Origin: Fontivita pretiosa
GTDB lineage: Bacteria; Planctomycetota; Phycisphaerae; Tepidisphaerales; Tepidisphaeraceae
DNA: 64,000 nucleotides
Assembly (NCBI RefSeq): GCF_050410795.1
Contig: NZ_CP191258.1
Coordinates: 3,348,001-3,412,000, forward strand
Direction: 5' to 3'
Shown here: one piece after another, positions 53,262-61,643 of the stretch
Layout of the letters: each line of letters starts with the position of its first letter
Position numbering within the stretch: the first letter of the stretch is position 1
Notes under the pieces: model-generated
The model's database searches: none
The model's input: only the letters and a program-made list of their open reading frames with translations
What the model was told of the DNA's origin: nothing
Made by a program: the position numbers and the translations under genes

Positions 53262-53319
53262 GCCGGCCGGTCATCCCCGGGACCTGCCTTTTGGAGGTAC
53301 CCGGGCATAACCGGCCGGC
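53262..53319 (-). terminator. Long hairpin downstream of glnN
   Basis: GCCGGCCGGT (53262-53271) pairs with 53310-53319, and inner CCCGGGACC/GGTACCCGGG continues the stem with one extra base. It lies 25 bases past the glnN stop, where a terminator is expected, but no T tract follows on the minus strand. Confidence 0.5.
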
Positions 53320-53343
53320 GAAGGTCCGATTCTGGAACTTGCC

Positions 53344-55521
53344 TCACTTGATGAACAGCATCTCGCGGTACGTCGGCAACGGCCACAAATCGTCGCTGAC
53401 CATCGTCTCGAGCCTGTCGGCCACCTCGCGGAGGCTGTTCAGGGCCGGGAAGATGTGCTCACGGGCGTACTTGGCGTGGTCGTAGGGTTCGCCCTCGACG
53501 TGATGATTCAGGGCCTTCTCCAGCTTGTTGATCTCCTTGGTGAACTCGGTGATGGTGCTGACCAGCGTGGCGAAGGACTCCAGTCCCGCAGGACTGCCGG
53601 CGCCAGCGGCTTTGGCGGCGGCAATGCTCTGGCCCACCTCGTGCTGGTATCGCAGCGCCGCGGGCAGGATCATCGTCCTGGCCATCATCAACGCCGTGCG
53701 CCCCTCGATCATCAGCGTCTTGACATACGCCTCGGAAAGGATGTTGAACCGGCTGCGCAGCTCCTTTTCGGTGTAGACCTTGTACTTGGTGAACAGCTCG
53801 ATGGTGTCCTTGCGCGTGACCACCGGCAGCGCCTCGATCGTGTTCTTGAGGTTGGGCAGGCCACGTTTCTCGGCCTCGGCGTGCCACTCCGGAGCATAGT
53901 TGTTGCCGTTGAAGATGACCTTCTTGGACTCCTTGACGATCGAAGGCAGCAGGTCCTGAACGGCCTTGTTCAGCTCCTTGCCGGCCTTGACGTCGGCTTC
54001 AAGCCTGGTGGCGATGTAATCCAGGCTTTCGGCGACGATGGTGTTCAGGACAGTGTTGGGTCCTGCGATGTTCTGGCTTGCGCCGACGGCGCGGAACTCG
54101 AACTTGTTGCCGGTGAAGGCAAAGGGGCTGGTGCGGTTGCGGTCGCCGGCCTCCTTGGGCAGCGGCGGCAGCACGCTCACGCCCGTCTCGAAAAGCCCGC
54201 CCTGCTTGCTGCTGCGGGCGCCGCCCTTCTCGATCTGCTCGAAGATGTCGTTGAGCTGTTCGCCCAGAAAGACGCTGATGATCGCTGGCGGGGCCTCGTT
54301 GGCGCCCAGGCGATGATCGTTATGGGCCGAGGCGATCGACAGCCGCAGGATCTCGCTGTACTTGGAGACCGCCCGCACCACCGCGGCGCAAAAGACCAGG
54401 AACTGCGCGTTGTCGTGCGGATTGTCCCCGGGATTCAGCAGGTTCTCCCCGGTGTCAGTGGCCATCGACCAGTTGTTGTGCTTTCCCGAGCCATTGACCC
54501 CGGCAAACGGCTTCTCGTGCAGCAGTGCCACCAGCCCATAGTGATCGGCCTTGCGGCGAAGCACCTCCATGATCAGGTTCTGATGGTCGGTGGCCAGGTT
54601 GGAGTTCTCGAAGATCGGGGCGATCTCATACTGGCTGGGGGCGACTTCGTTGTGGCGGGTCTTGACCGGAACGCCGAGCTTGAACAGCTCCGCCTCCACA
54701 TCCGCCATGCACGCCAGCACCCGCTCGGGAATCGATCCGAAATACTGATCCTCCAGCTCCTGTCCCTTGGGCGGCGGCGCGCCGAAGAGCGTGCGCCCGC
54801 AGTAGATCAGATCCGGCCGCAACAGGTAAAAGTTCTTGTCGATCAGGAAGTATTCCTGCTCGGGTCCGACCGTGGTGAACACGCGTTGCGCCTGCTTGCC
54901 GAACAGCTTGAGGATTCGCAGCGCCTGAGCGCTGAGCGCATCCATCGATCGCAACAGCGGGGTCTTCTTGTCCAGCGCCTCGCCGGTCCAGCTCAGAAAC
55001 GCCGTGGGAATCACCAGCGTCGAGCCGTTGGGGTTTTCGATGATGTAGGCTGGGGAAGTCGGGTCCCAGGCGGTGTAGCCGCGCGCCTCGAAGGTGGCGC
55101 GCAGTCCACCGGAGGGAAACGACGAAGCGTCCGGCTCGCCCTTGATCAGCTCCTTGCCGCTGAACTCGGCAATGGCTCCGCCATTGCCGTCGGGAACCAG
55201 GAAGCTGTCGTGCTTCTCGGCAGTGATCCCGGTCATCGGCTGGAACAGATGCGTGAAGTGCGTCGCTCCGCGCTCGATGGCCCAGTCCTTCATGGCGACG
55301 GCGACGGCGTCGGCGACCATCGGGTCCAGCGGCGCGCCCAGCTTGATCGTCTTCTGCAACGCCTTGAACACGGGCTTGGGCAAACGCGAACGCTGAACCT
55401 CCTCGTTGAACACGTTGATCCCGAACAGGTCCTTGACGTGCGTCTTCTTGAAATCGACGCGGTTGAGTTGATGCTTGGCCGTGGCGATGGTTTTGATCGC
55501 CTCCTGGCGAGCGGTTGGCAT
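53344..55521 (-). CDS. glnN: Glutamine synthetase type III
   Basis: ATP-dependent ammonia assimilation enzyme of the large GSIII class (725 residues, versus ~470 for GSI). GSIII features seen: FGINVFNEE near the start, THFTHLFQPMTGITAEKHDSF split around residue ~85-105, ENPNGSTLVIPTAFLSWTGE, the Glu/His metal ligands in RHNEVAPSQYEIAPIFE, GVNGSGKHNNWS and a long C-terminal helical region. GGGAG eight bases before the ATG supports the start. The 379-base upstream region holds a GCGTAA/TTACGC repeat but no clear promoter or NtrC-type site. Confidence 0.97.
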   Translation of the reverse strand: MPTARQEAIKTIATAKHQLNRVDFKKTHVKDLFGINVFNEEVQRSRLPKPVFKALQKTIKLGAPLDPMVADAVAVAMKDWAIERGATHFTHLFQPMTGITAEKHDSFLVPDGNGGAIAEFSGKELIKGEPDASSFPSGGLRATFEARGYTAWDPTSPAYIIENPNGSTLVIPTAFLSWTGEALDKKTPLLRSMDALSAQALRILKLFGKQAQRVFTTVGPEQEYFLIDKNFYLLRPDLIYCGRTLFGAPPPKGQELEDQYFGSIPERVLACMADVEAELFKLGVPVKTRHNEVAPSQYEIAPIFENSNLATDHQNLIMEVLRRKADHYGLVALLHEKPFAGVNGSGKHNNWSMATDTGENLLNPGDNPHDNAQFLVFCAAVVRAVSKYSEILRLSIASAHNDHRLGANEAPPAIISVFLGEQLNDIFEQIEKGGARSSKQGGLFETGVSVLPPLPKEAGDRNRTSPFAFTGNKFEFRAVGASQNIAGPNTVLNTIVAESLDYIATRLEADVKAGKELNKAVQDLLPSIVKESKKVIFNGNNYAPEWHAEAEKRGLPNLKNTIEALPVVTRKDTIELFTKYKVYTEKELRSRFNILSEAYVKTLMIEGRTALMMARTMILPAALRYQHEVGQSIAAAKAAGAGSPAGLESFATLVSTITEFTKEINKLEKALNHHVEGEPYDHAKYAREHIFPALNSLREVADRLETMVSDDLWPLPTYREMLFIK

Positions 55522-55900
55522 GTGCGAACTCCCGGAAAAGTTATAAACTCCTGCGTAAATTGTTCAGCTTACGCCCGATAACACGATGAATGGGAACCAC
55601 CGGGAAGGCGGGGATGATCCCACAGTGCTTGGCTGCTGTCCAGCGGCGGCAAACGGCCAAACACCCGCGCACCCGATTCCCGCAGGTCGCGCATGCAAAC
55701 AGCGTGCAAGGGCTGATACGCCGGCATATCCGGATCACACCCTGCACAATTGGCGCGCATCAGCGCCACGGAAACCCAAAACCGCGCGAAATTTGGGCAG
55801 ACGCAGACGTTATCCCCAGGCCACTGCCGCGCCGCCCGGGTAGCTGACCTGAGCGTTTGACCGGCTAACCTCCATGCGGCAGGATTGTCTAAACCGTTGA
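55522..55900. other. Gene-free divergent region between glnN and a secreted-protein gene
   Basis: Small frames here lack family features. The notable signal is GCGTAA (55553-55558) and TTACGC (55569-55574), an inverted repeat with a ten-base centre 32-53 bases before the glnN ATG, suitable for a dimeric regulator. The rest shows nothing I can name. Confidence 0.4.
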
Positions 55901-57247
55901 ATGTACAGGGGTAGAAGGCTCATCCTCCATCTGCTTGCCGCCGTGGCGATCCTGCTGACGCTGCCCCGCGCTCTGTGGGCGCAGCAGGATCTGGTCCGTG
56001 CCCAGGTCAAGGCCGCCAGCGACAATGCCCTCTCGGCGCTTCGGCAGGAGGTCCTGGCGGCGCGGATCACGCCCAATCTCACCGTCGCGGATTTCCTGGA
56101 TCGCACCAACGCCCGGGAGCTGCTGGATGAAACGCTGGCGCGGGCCGAGCAGATCGGCGGGCCGCGCTGGCTGGACGAAAAGACCTGTCAGGTCAAGCTG
56201 GAGATTTCCGGCCAGCGGGTGGCCTACGCACTGGTGTCGATCGCGGCGACTCGACCCAGGCTCTCGCCGATGCCGGCGGCGGCGATGGAGCAACGCCTGC
56301 GCGATTGGCGCGACCGGACCTTCAGCGGCACGGGAACCAGCGTCTCGCCGGAGCGAATCCAGGGCATTCGTCCGCCCGGCGGGGCCAGCGCCGATGCATG
56401 GCATGCGATAGACGACGCGGCGCGCGGTCAGGCGATCCTGGCGGCGCGCGAGGACGCCAATCGCCGCGTGCTGGACAGCATCCGCAGCATCGAGCTGGCG
56501 CCCGGGCAGACCGTCGGCGATGCTCTGGCACAACAGCCGGTTCGCGAGGCGGTCAACCAGTGGCTGGCCAGCCGGCCCGTCACCGAGGTGCGTTTCCGCG
56601 ACAACCTTCAGGTGGAGGTGCAGACTGCCGCATCGCCCGATGAGCTGTTCAACACGATCGTGTCGGCGGCGCGGAACGCGCCGCAGACGCGATTGCCTGC
56701 CGACGAAGCGGAGTTGTCCGTGATTCGCCAGCAGTTCGCACAGCGGATGGCCTCGCCGACCGGGCAGGCCAGCGTTGCCCCTGCGACGGCGCCGGCGACA
56801 CAACAGGCGGCGTCGGCGCCGCGTCCGACCGCGGCCCGGATCGATCTGCCCGAGCAGCCGCCGGCATGGGTCTTTCAGCCGCTGGACGTGGAAGCGGTGG
56901 CGTCGCCGGATCAGAGCGGGCTGCGGATCGGGCCGCCGGGCTCGGCCGCCGTCCAGGTGGCGCCGCGCGGCCTGTCGCTCAGCGAGCAGCGGCGTCGGAC
57001 CCGCACCGCCGCCGAAGCCAGGGCCACCGACGCTTTGCGGGCGCGTGTGGGCGCGTTGCCCCTGACGCCGAAGTTGAGCATCGCTGACGCCGCGGCGCAG
57101 GATCCGCGAATCGCCGACGCCGTCGAGCGCGTTCTGTTGCGTGCCCGGGTCTACAAAACCGAGTATCGCGCCGATCAGAGCGTGATGGTGCGGATGATGA
57201 TCGATCCGCGAGACCTGTGGTTCGAGCTGCGCGATGCGGTGGATTAA
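55901..57247 (+). CDS. Secreted protein with three internal repeats, unknown function
   Basis: A 448-residue exported protein (signal LILHLLAAVAILLTLPRALWA, cut near 27). Three related ~65-residue units are visible at ~34-103, ~177-241 and ~367-435. Each has an Ala/Arg-rich helix, a short LTVADFL- or QTVGDAL-like turn, a second helix ending in ARA or ASRP, and a beta strand of the QVKLEIS, QVEVQTA or MVRMMID type. The plan recalls LPP20-like or flagellar-assembly repeats, but I cannot assign it. Pro/Ala-rich linkers separate the units. It is transcribed divergently from glnN. Confidence 0.72.
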   Translation: MYRGRRLILHLLAAVAILLTLPRALWAQQDLVRAQVKAASDNALSALRQEVLAARITPNLTVADFLDRTNARELLDETLARAEQIGGPRWLDEKTCQVKLEISGQRVAYALVSIAATRPRLSPMPAAAMEQRLRDWRDRTFSGTGTSVSPERIQGIRPPGGASADAWHAIDDAARGQAILAAREDANRRVLDSIRSIELAPGQTVGDALAQQPVREAVNQWLASRPVTEVRFRDNLQVEVQTAASPDELFNTIVSAARNAPQTRLPADEAELSVIRQQFAQRMASPTGQASVAPATAPATQQAASAPRPTAARIDLPEQPPAWVFQPLDVEAVASPDQSGLRIGPPGSAAVQVAPRGLSLSEQRRRTRTAAEARATDALRARVGALPLTPKLSIADAAAQDPRIADAVERVLLRARVYKTEYRADQSVMVRMMIDPRDLWFELRDAVD

Positions 57248-57272
57248 TCCCGCGCCCCGGTCGCGCCCCGGC

Positions 57273-57917
57273 TTATTCACCCTCCATTGCCGCGCGGACA
57301 TACGGATTGGACTTCAGCTCCTGCGCGAGGGTCGTGGGCTGGCCATGGCCGGGCAGCAGATGAGTTTGCGACGGCAGTCTCATCACTCGCCGGATCGACG
57401 CCTCCAGTTGTGCATGGTTGGAATCCGGCAGATCGGTCCGACCGACCGATCCGCCAATGATCAGGTCTCCGCCCACCAGCACATGCTGCGAAGGAATGTG
57501 ATACACGACGTGTCCGGGCGAATGTCCGGGGGTGTGGATGACCTGGACCTGTAGCGCGCCGATGCTCAGGATCTGGCCATCGGTTACATGCCCGTCGGCG
57601 CTGCGTGGCGGAATCGTGAACGGCAGGGCGAACAACTGGCTGACGGGATTCTGGAGTTTGGGTTCATCCAGCGGGTGGATCAGCACGCTGGCGTCGGGAA
57701 ATCGCCGCGTGACCACCGCGTGGTCGGCCAGATGATCGAAATGCCCGTGCGTCAGCCACAGCCCGATCAGCTTCCAGCCTCGGCGGTGCACTTCGTCCAG
57801 CAGCTCGGCGGTGGTGTGATCGGGGGCATCGAACAGGACTGCAACTTTGGCGACTTCGTCGGCGATGACATAACAGTTGGTCATCGCGATTCCGCCGCTG
57901 TTCATGAGGATCTGCAT
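57273..57917 (-). CDS. MBL-fold hydrolase, glyoxalase II-like
   Basis: A 214-residue metallo-beta-lactamase-fold enzyme. Metal ligands: THGHFDHLAD (~60), HTPGHSPGHVV (~132), GGDLIIGGSVGR (~150) and LLPGHGQP (~193). This set fits the hydroxyacylglutathione hydrolase/YcbL group, which hydrolyse thioesters. The ATG at 57917 gives the family start (MQILMNSGG); the longer frame to 58274 is not similar to anything. It converges on the secreted-protein gene with 25 bases between stops. Confidence 0.9.
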   Translation of the reverse strand: MQILMNSGGIAMTNCYVIADEVAKVAVLFDAPDHTTAELLDEVHRRGWKLIGLWLTHGHFDHLADHAVVTRRFPDASVLIHPLDEPKLQNPVSQLFALPFTIPPRSADGHVTDGQILSIGALQVQVIHTPGHSPGHVVYHIPSQHVLVGGDLIIGGSVGRTDLPDSNHAQLEASIRRVMRLPSQTHLLPGHGQPTTLAQELKSNPYVRAAMEGE

Positions 57918-58003
57918 GGTCAGGAACCAGTCTACGCAATTTGGTGTGTGCTGTGGATGCCTGGCCGCTGCCCCGATGTCTTCGTCGCGGCGTGACGGCT
58001 GAA

Positions 58004-59293
58004 TCACCGCTGCGGCACCAGGCGTTGTCCGCGGGACATGCCGATGCCCAGGGCGCGCAGCAGTCGCCGGCGAAGCACCTTGCGGACCCGTTCGACTTCG
58101 GTTGCCGAACCGTTGTCCAGGCGAACAAACCCTCCGGCCTTGGTGCGGTGTCCGCCTCCCTCGCCGATGTTGCGGATCAGCCGCCGCGCGATTTCGCCAG
58201 CCGAACGTCTGGAATCGCTGCTGCGGAGACTGAACACGAGCCTGCCTTCGTACAGGGCGGTCACCAGCGACCACTGTACCTTCTCGAATCGAAGCAGGAA
58301 ATCGGCGATGACGGCGGGCTGCTCCAGCGAATCGATCTCGCCCAGGTGGCTGGTGGTTGCCCCGTCGGAGCGGCCGCTCTCGCCGCCGCCGAAATAGACC
58401 GCGTTGGCGATGCCGTTGTAGTAGGCGGCGTAGTAGCTCTGCGGCAGATCCACGTAGCGCATCCTGTAGAGCCTGGCGGTGTCGGCCAGCAGCGTCAGGC
58501 TGGACAGCGCCATCTGATCCAGACTCGTCGGGGTTCCCGCGGCGCCGGCGAGATCAGACTCGATGGCATACAGCATCGAGGCGGCCAGATCCGGCGGGAT
58601 CGGAGTCTCCAGTTCCATGAAATAGCTGAAGATGATCGAGCAGGTGGCGCCGACGTCGGTGCGGATGTCGCAGAACGGGCACTTGGGCTTGGGGCCACGG
58701 GCGCGGTGGTGGTCGATCACGGCGGTTGGCGAAACGCCCGGCGGAAGCGGGCTGTAGGCGAACACCGGCTGCACATCCAGCAGAATCACCGCGTCGTACA
58801 TCGCCGGCACCGACGATGCCTGCGAGGCTGGGGGCGATGAGGCCTGTTGTGCCGAGGGCTGCTGCGTAGCCTGCACCGCGGCCGCCGTCGGTGACGCAGT
58901 CGAGGCGGAAGCCGATGACTGTGAATCCGCCGGCTGCGACGGGGCGGCGGGGACAAACCCCGGCAGGGCGGCATCGTCCCAGGCAACCAGATCGAGCTGG
59001 GCGTGCCGGGTGAACGCATCGTTGATCCCGCCGCCTATCTGACCCTTGATTGACACGCTAACTTTTGTGTCCCTGGCGAGATTGGCTCGCAGCAGGGCGC
59101 GCAGGGCGATGCAGCTTGCCAGTGCATCCGGATCCGGATGCTGGTGGGTGGTAACCAGGATGTTCCGTTTGCCGCTGAGCGCCTTGAGCAGTCGCCGTGC
59201 TCTTGGCCGGCCGCGCGCACTGCGTCCGACCACCGCCGCCTTTCCGGCGGCGGTCTGCACACACGACTCGACAAACGTCGTCATGCCTGACAT
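58004..59293 (-). CDS. DHH-family phosphoesterase with a low-complexity insertion
   Basis: A 429-residue DHH/DHHA1 protein related to nanoRNase/pAp phosphatase NrnA. Motifs: HQHPDPDALAS (Asp 54 and 56), VIDHHRARG, and a DHHA1-like end with GGGHRTKAGGFVRL. Unusually, residues ~113-165 between motifs are almost all Ala, Ser, Gln, Thr and Pro, where other members have a short loop. A CPFCD segment follows the DHH motif. Substrate could be oligoribonucleotides or pAp. ATGs at 59293 and 59284 are both possible. Confidence 0.87.
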   Translation of the reverse strand: MSGMTTFVESCVQTAAGKAAVVGRSARGRPRARRLLKALSGKRNILVTTHQHPDPDALASCIALRALLRANLARDTKVSVSIKGQIGGGINDAFTRHAQLDLVAWDDAALPGFVPAAPSQPADSQSSASASTASPTAAAVQATQQPSAQQASSPPASQASSVPAMYDAVILLDVQPVFAYSPLPPGVSPTAVIDHHRARGPKPKCPFCDIRTDVGATCSIIFSYFMELETPIPPDLAASMLYAIESDLAGAAGTPTSLDQMALSSLTLLADTARLYRMRYVDLPQSYYAAYYNGIANAVYFGGGESGRSDGATTSHLGEIDSLEQPAVIADFLLRFEKVQWSLVTALYEGRLVFSLRSSDSRRSAGEIARRLIRNIGEGGGHRTKAGGFVRLDNGSATEVERVRKVLRRRLLRALGIGMSRGQRLVPQR

Positions 59294-59359
59294 GTTCCTG
59301 CAATTATAGGACCAGGTCCCTTCGGCCCGCATCGGCTGTTCCCGCGGTCCGCCGGCTTC

Positions 59360-61483
59360 TCATCCGTAACGGTCCTCGGGAGAAACGATCGACTTCAGCC
59401 AGGCCGGGGTCGCTTCCTGGATCGACCCCAGCCAGTCGTAATGCCCCGCGACTTTGTGCCGGAAGCTCACGAAGCTGTCCGAACGGTTCACGAAGAATCG
59501 GGGCAGCTCGAAGATACGGATCGCCCGGCGGGCGTTGATCGCCCGGAACGCCACCGCCGCCGCGCAGACGAATCCCGCATCCCGCACCACGTCGATGGTC
59601 ATCGGCGTGTAGTGGATGTGTCGCTTGCCGAACGGATACGCGAAGCTGCGCAGCGGGGCGCCAATGGCATCCTCCAGCAGTCGCTTGCTTGTGAACAGCT
59701 CGTAGCGGGTTTGTTCCTCGGACAGCCGGGCCAGATTCGCGTGCGTGTGCGTGTGAGCGCCGATCTCGAATCCGAGTCGATGCAGCTCGGCCACCTGAGA
59801 CGCCGACAGATACGTCGTCTGATATCGCGTCAGTTCGCCGAACCGCTCGAGGGTCAGTCCATCGCGGATCATCAGCCCGGTGGTCACGAAGACCGTCGCC
59901 GGAACCTTCAGCTCCGCCAGCAGCGGCGCCGCCACCGTGAGATTGTCTTCGTAGCCGTCGTCGAAGGTGATGCAGGCGGTGTTCACGGTCGGCGGGCCGG
60001 CGCAAAGCAGTCGCTGCGCGAGCTGTGCCAAGGTGGTGAACTGGAATCCGAGCCGTTGCAGGTATTCGATCTGCCATCGCAGCACCTGCGGATCGACGGA
60101 CAGATCCGAATCATTGCACGCAACCGAATGGTAACAGAGCACGATGGTGCGCGGCGAGCAGTCGTTTCCGAGCAGACGGCTGGATCTTTCCAGCAGGACT
60201 GAGACGTTGTTCTTGACGCTGCCACGGAAGTGGGCCGGCATCAGGCGCAGGCGCGGCCGCCGCGCCGCAGGCCGGCGACCAGCGGCCGGTAGCGCGTCCG
60301 TCGGCAGCACGCCCGCCGACGCCGCCGGCCGGGCGCCGCGCTGCCGCCGCCTGTGCGCTTCCAGCACATCCTGATACAGCCGCAGGTTGTTGTTGGCCGC
60401 GGCGGTGGGGTGGAAGTGCTCGGCGGCGAAGGCGCGGGCCCGTTGCGACCAGTTGCGCAGTTGTGGCTCATCATCCAGCAGGGCGCGGATCATCGCCGCC
60501 GCACGCACCGGCTCCAGCGGCAGCACCAGCCCCAGGTGATGCTGGTAGACGAGCTGGGCCGCGTCCAGTGGTTCGCTCAGCGCCGTCGGCACGCCAAGAT
60601 ACATGCACTCCGCCACGGAAACGGGAAACCCTTCCCATCGCGACGGCTGAAGGTAGAGGCTTGCCTGCGAGAGCACGCGCGCCTTGTCCTGCCCGTGGAT
60701 CGGGCGATGGAACGTCACATTGCCGGGCAGATTGCTGCGCAGTTGGTTGAGCCAGCCCAGGGTTTTGGGATCCTCGGTGCCATACAGATCGAACTGTGCT
60801 TCCGGAAGCAGTCGGGCGATGTCCAGGAGGATGTCGATGCCCTTGGTCAGCACATCGAAGCGTCCGAGGAACACGATGTGCCGTTTGCCATCGCTGGCGG
60901 CGCCGGGGCCTTTCCACTGATGGGATTGCAGACTCTGCACGTCAACCGGATTGGGCAGCCAGCGGATGACGCCGCGATAGTCCGGCACGAAAGCTCGAAC
61001 GGCGCGTTCCTCGCCCGGGGTGACGATTCCGATCGCCGCCGCCGCCATGAACCGCGGGCGCTCGCGCAGCCACGAGTAGATGCTTTTTTTGAGCAGTCCG
61101 CGGCGCAGGACCTGCGGCGCCAGCCCGCCGTGCGGCGTGATGATGTAGGGGATGCCTCGCTCCGCCAGAACGCGCCCCAGCGTTGCGTGACGGACGATGA
61201 AGACCGAGTGCATGTGGACGATGTCCGGGATCGGCCCGGCGTCCAGCATCCGCCGAATCTCGTGCGGATAGCCCAGATAGCTGGCCTGGACGTGAACGAA
61301 TTTCACTCCCGCATCGCTGGCCTGGCGCAGCGCCTCGGCGGTGGGTGGCGTGTCAACGATGAAGCTGACGTGGTGTCCGAGCCTGGCCTGCTCGCGCGAG
61401 AGCATCCACACAACGCGTGAGACTCCGTCCACGCGTGTGGGGTCCGACGATCCGCCGACGTGCCAGATTCTCAGGGGCTTCAC
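59360..61483 (-). CDS. Fused GT4 glycosyltransferase and polysaccharide deacetylase
   Basis: A 707-residue bifunctional protein. Residues 1-~370 are a GT-B fold GT4 enzyme: RIWHVGGSSDPTRVDGVSRV, PHGGLAPQVLR, VFLGRFDVLTKGID and the nucleotide-sugar Glu in PSRWEGFPVSVAECM. A basic, Pro-rich linker (~376-418) leads to a NodB domain (~450-650) with metal/catalytic Asp pair ITFDDGYEDN (~508) and HTHTHANL (~580), then AYPFGKRH. It probably builds and N-deacetylates a surface glycan. The GTG at 61483 has GGAAG upstream; the longer frame begins in unconserved Arg-rich sequence. No frameshift separates the halves. Confidence 0.87.
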   Translation of the reverse strand: MKPLRIWHVGGSSDPTRVDGVSRVVWMLSREQARLGHHVSFIVDTPPTAEALRQASDAGVKFVHVQASYLGYPHEIRRMLDAGPIPDIVHMHSVFIVRHATLGRVLAERGIPYIITPHGGLAPQVLRRGLLKKSIYSWLRERPRFMAAAAIGIVTPGEERAVRAFVPDYRGVIRWLPNPVDVQSLQSHQWKGPGAASDGKRHIVFLGRFDVLTKGIDILLDIARLLPEAQFDLYGTEDPKTLGWLNQLRSNLPGNVTFHRPIHGQDKARVLSQASLYLQPSRWEGFPVSVAECMYLGVPTALSEPLDAAQLVYQHHLGLVLPLEPVRAAAMIRALLDDEPQLRNWSQRARAFAAEHFHPTAAANNNLRLYQDVLEAHRRRQRGARPAASAGVLPTDALPAAGRRPAARRPRLRLMPAHFRGSVKNNVSVLLERSSRLLGNDCSPRTIVLCYHSVACNDSDLSVDPQVLRWQIEYLQRLGFQFTTLAQLAQRLLCAGPPTVNTACITFDDGYEDNLTVAAPLLAELKVPATVFVTTGLMIRDGLTLERFGELTRYQTTYLSASQVAELHRLGFEIGAHTHTHANLARLSEEQTRYELFTSKRLLEDAIGAPLRSFAYPFGKRHIHYTPMTIDVVRDAGFVCAAAVAFRAINARRAIRIFELPRFFVNRSDSFVSFRHKVAGHYDWLGSIQEATPAWLKSIVSPEDRYG

Positions 61484-61643
61484 CGTGATCTTCCGCCTTG
61501 CACTGCGACGACGCGGCGTCCGAGCGCGGCCAGGCCGGCCGCGCGGCGCGCAGCAACCCTCGGCTGCGCCGTACGGGCTACAATTGTCATCGTCGCAATG
61601 TGCAGGCGGCTGAATGTGCCCCCGGACCTGTCGCAGGCGGCGA

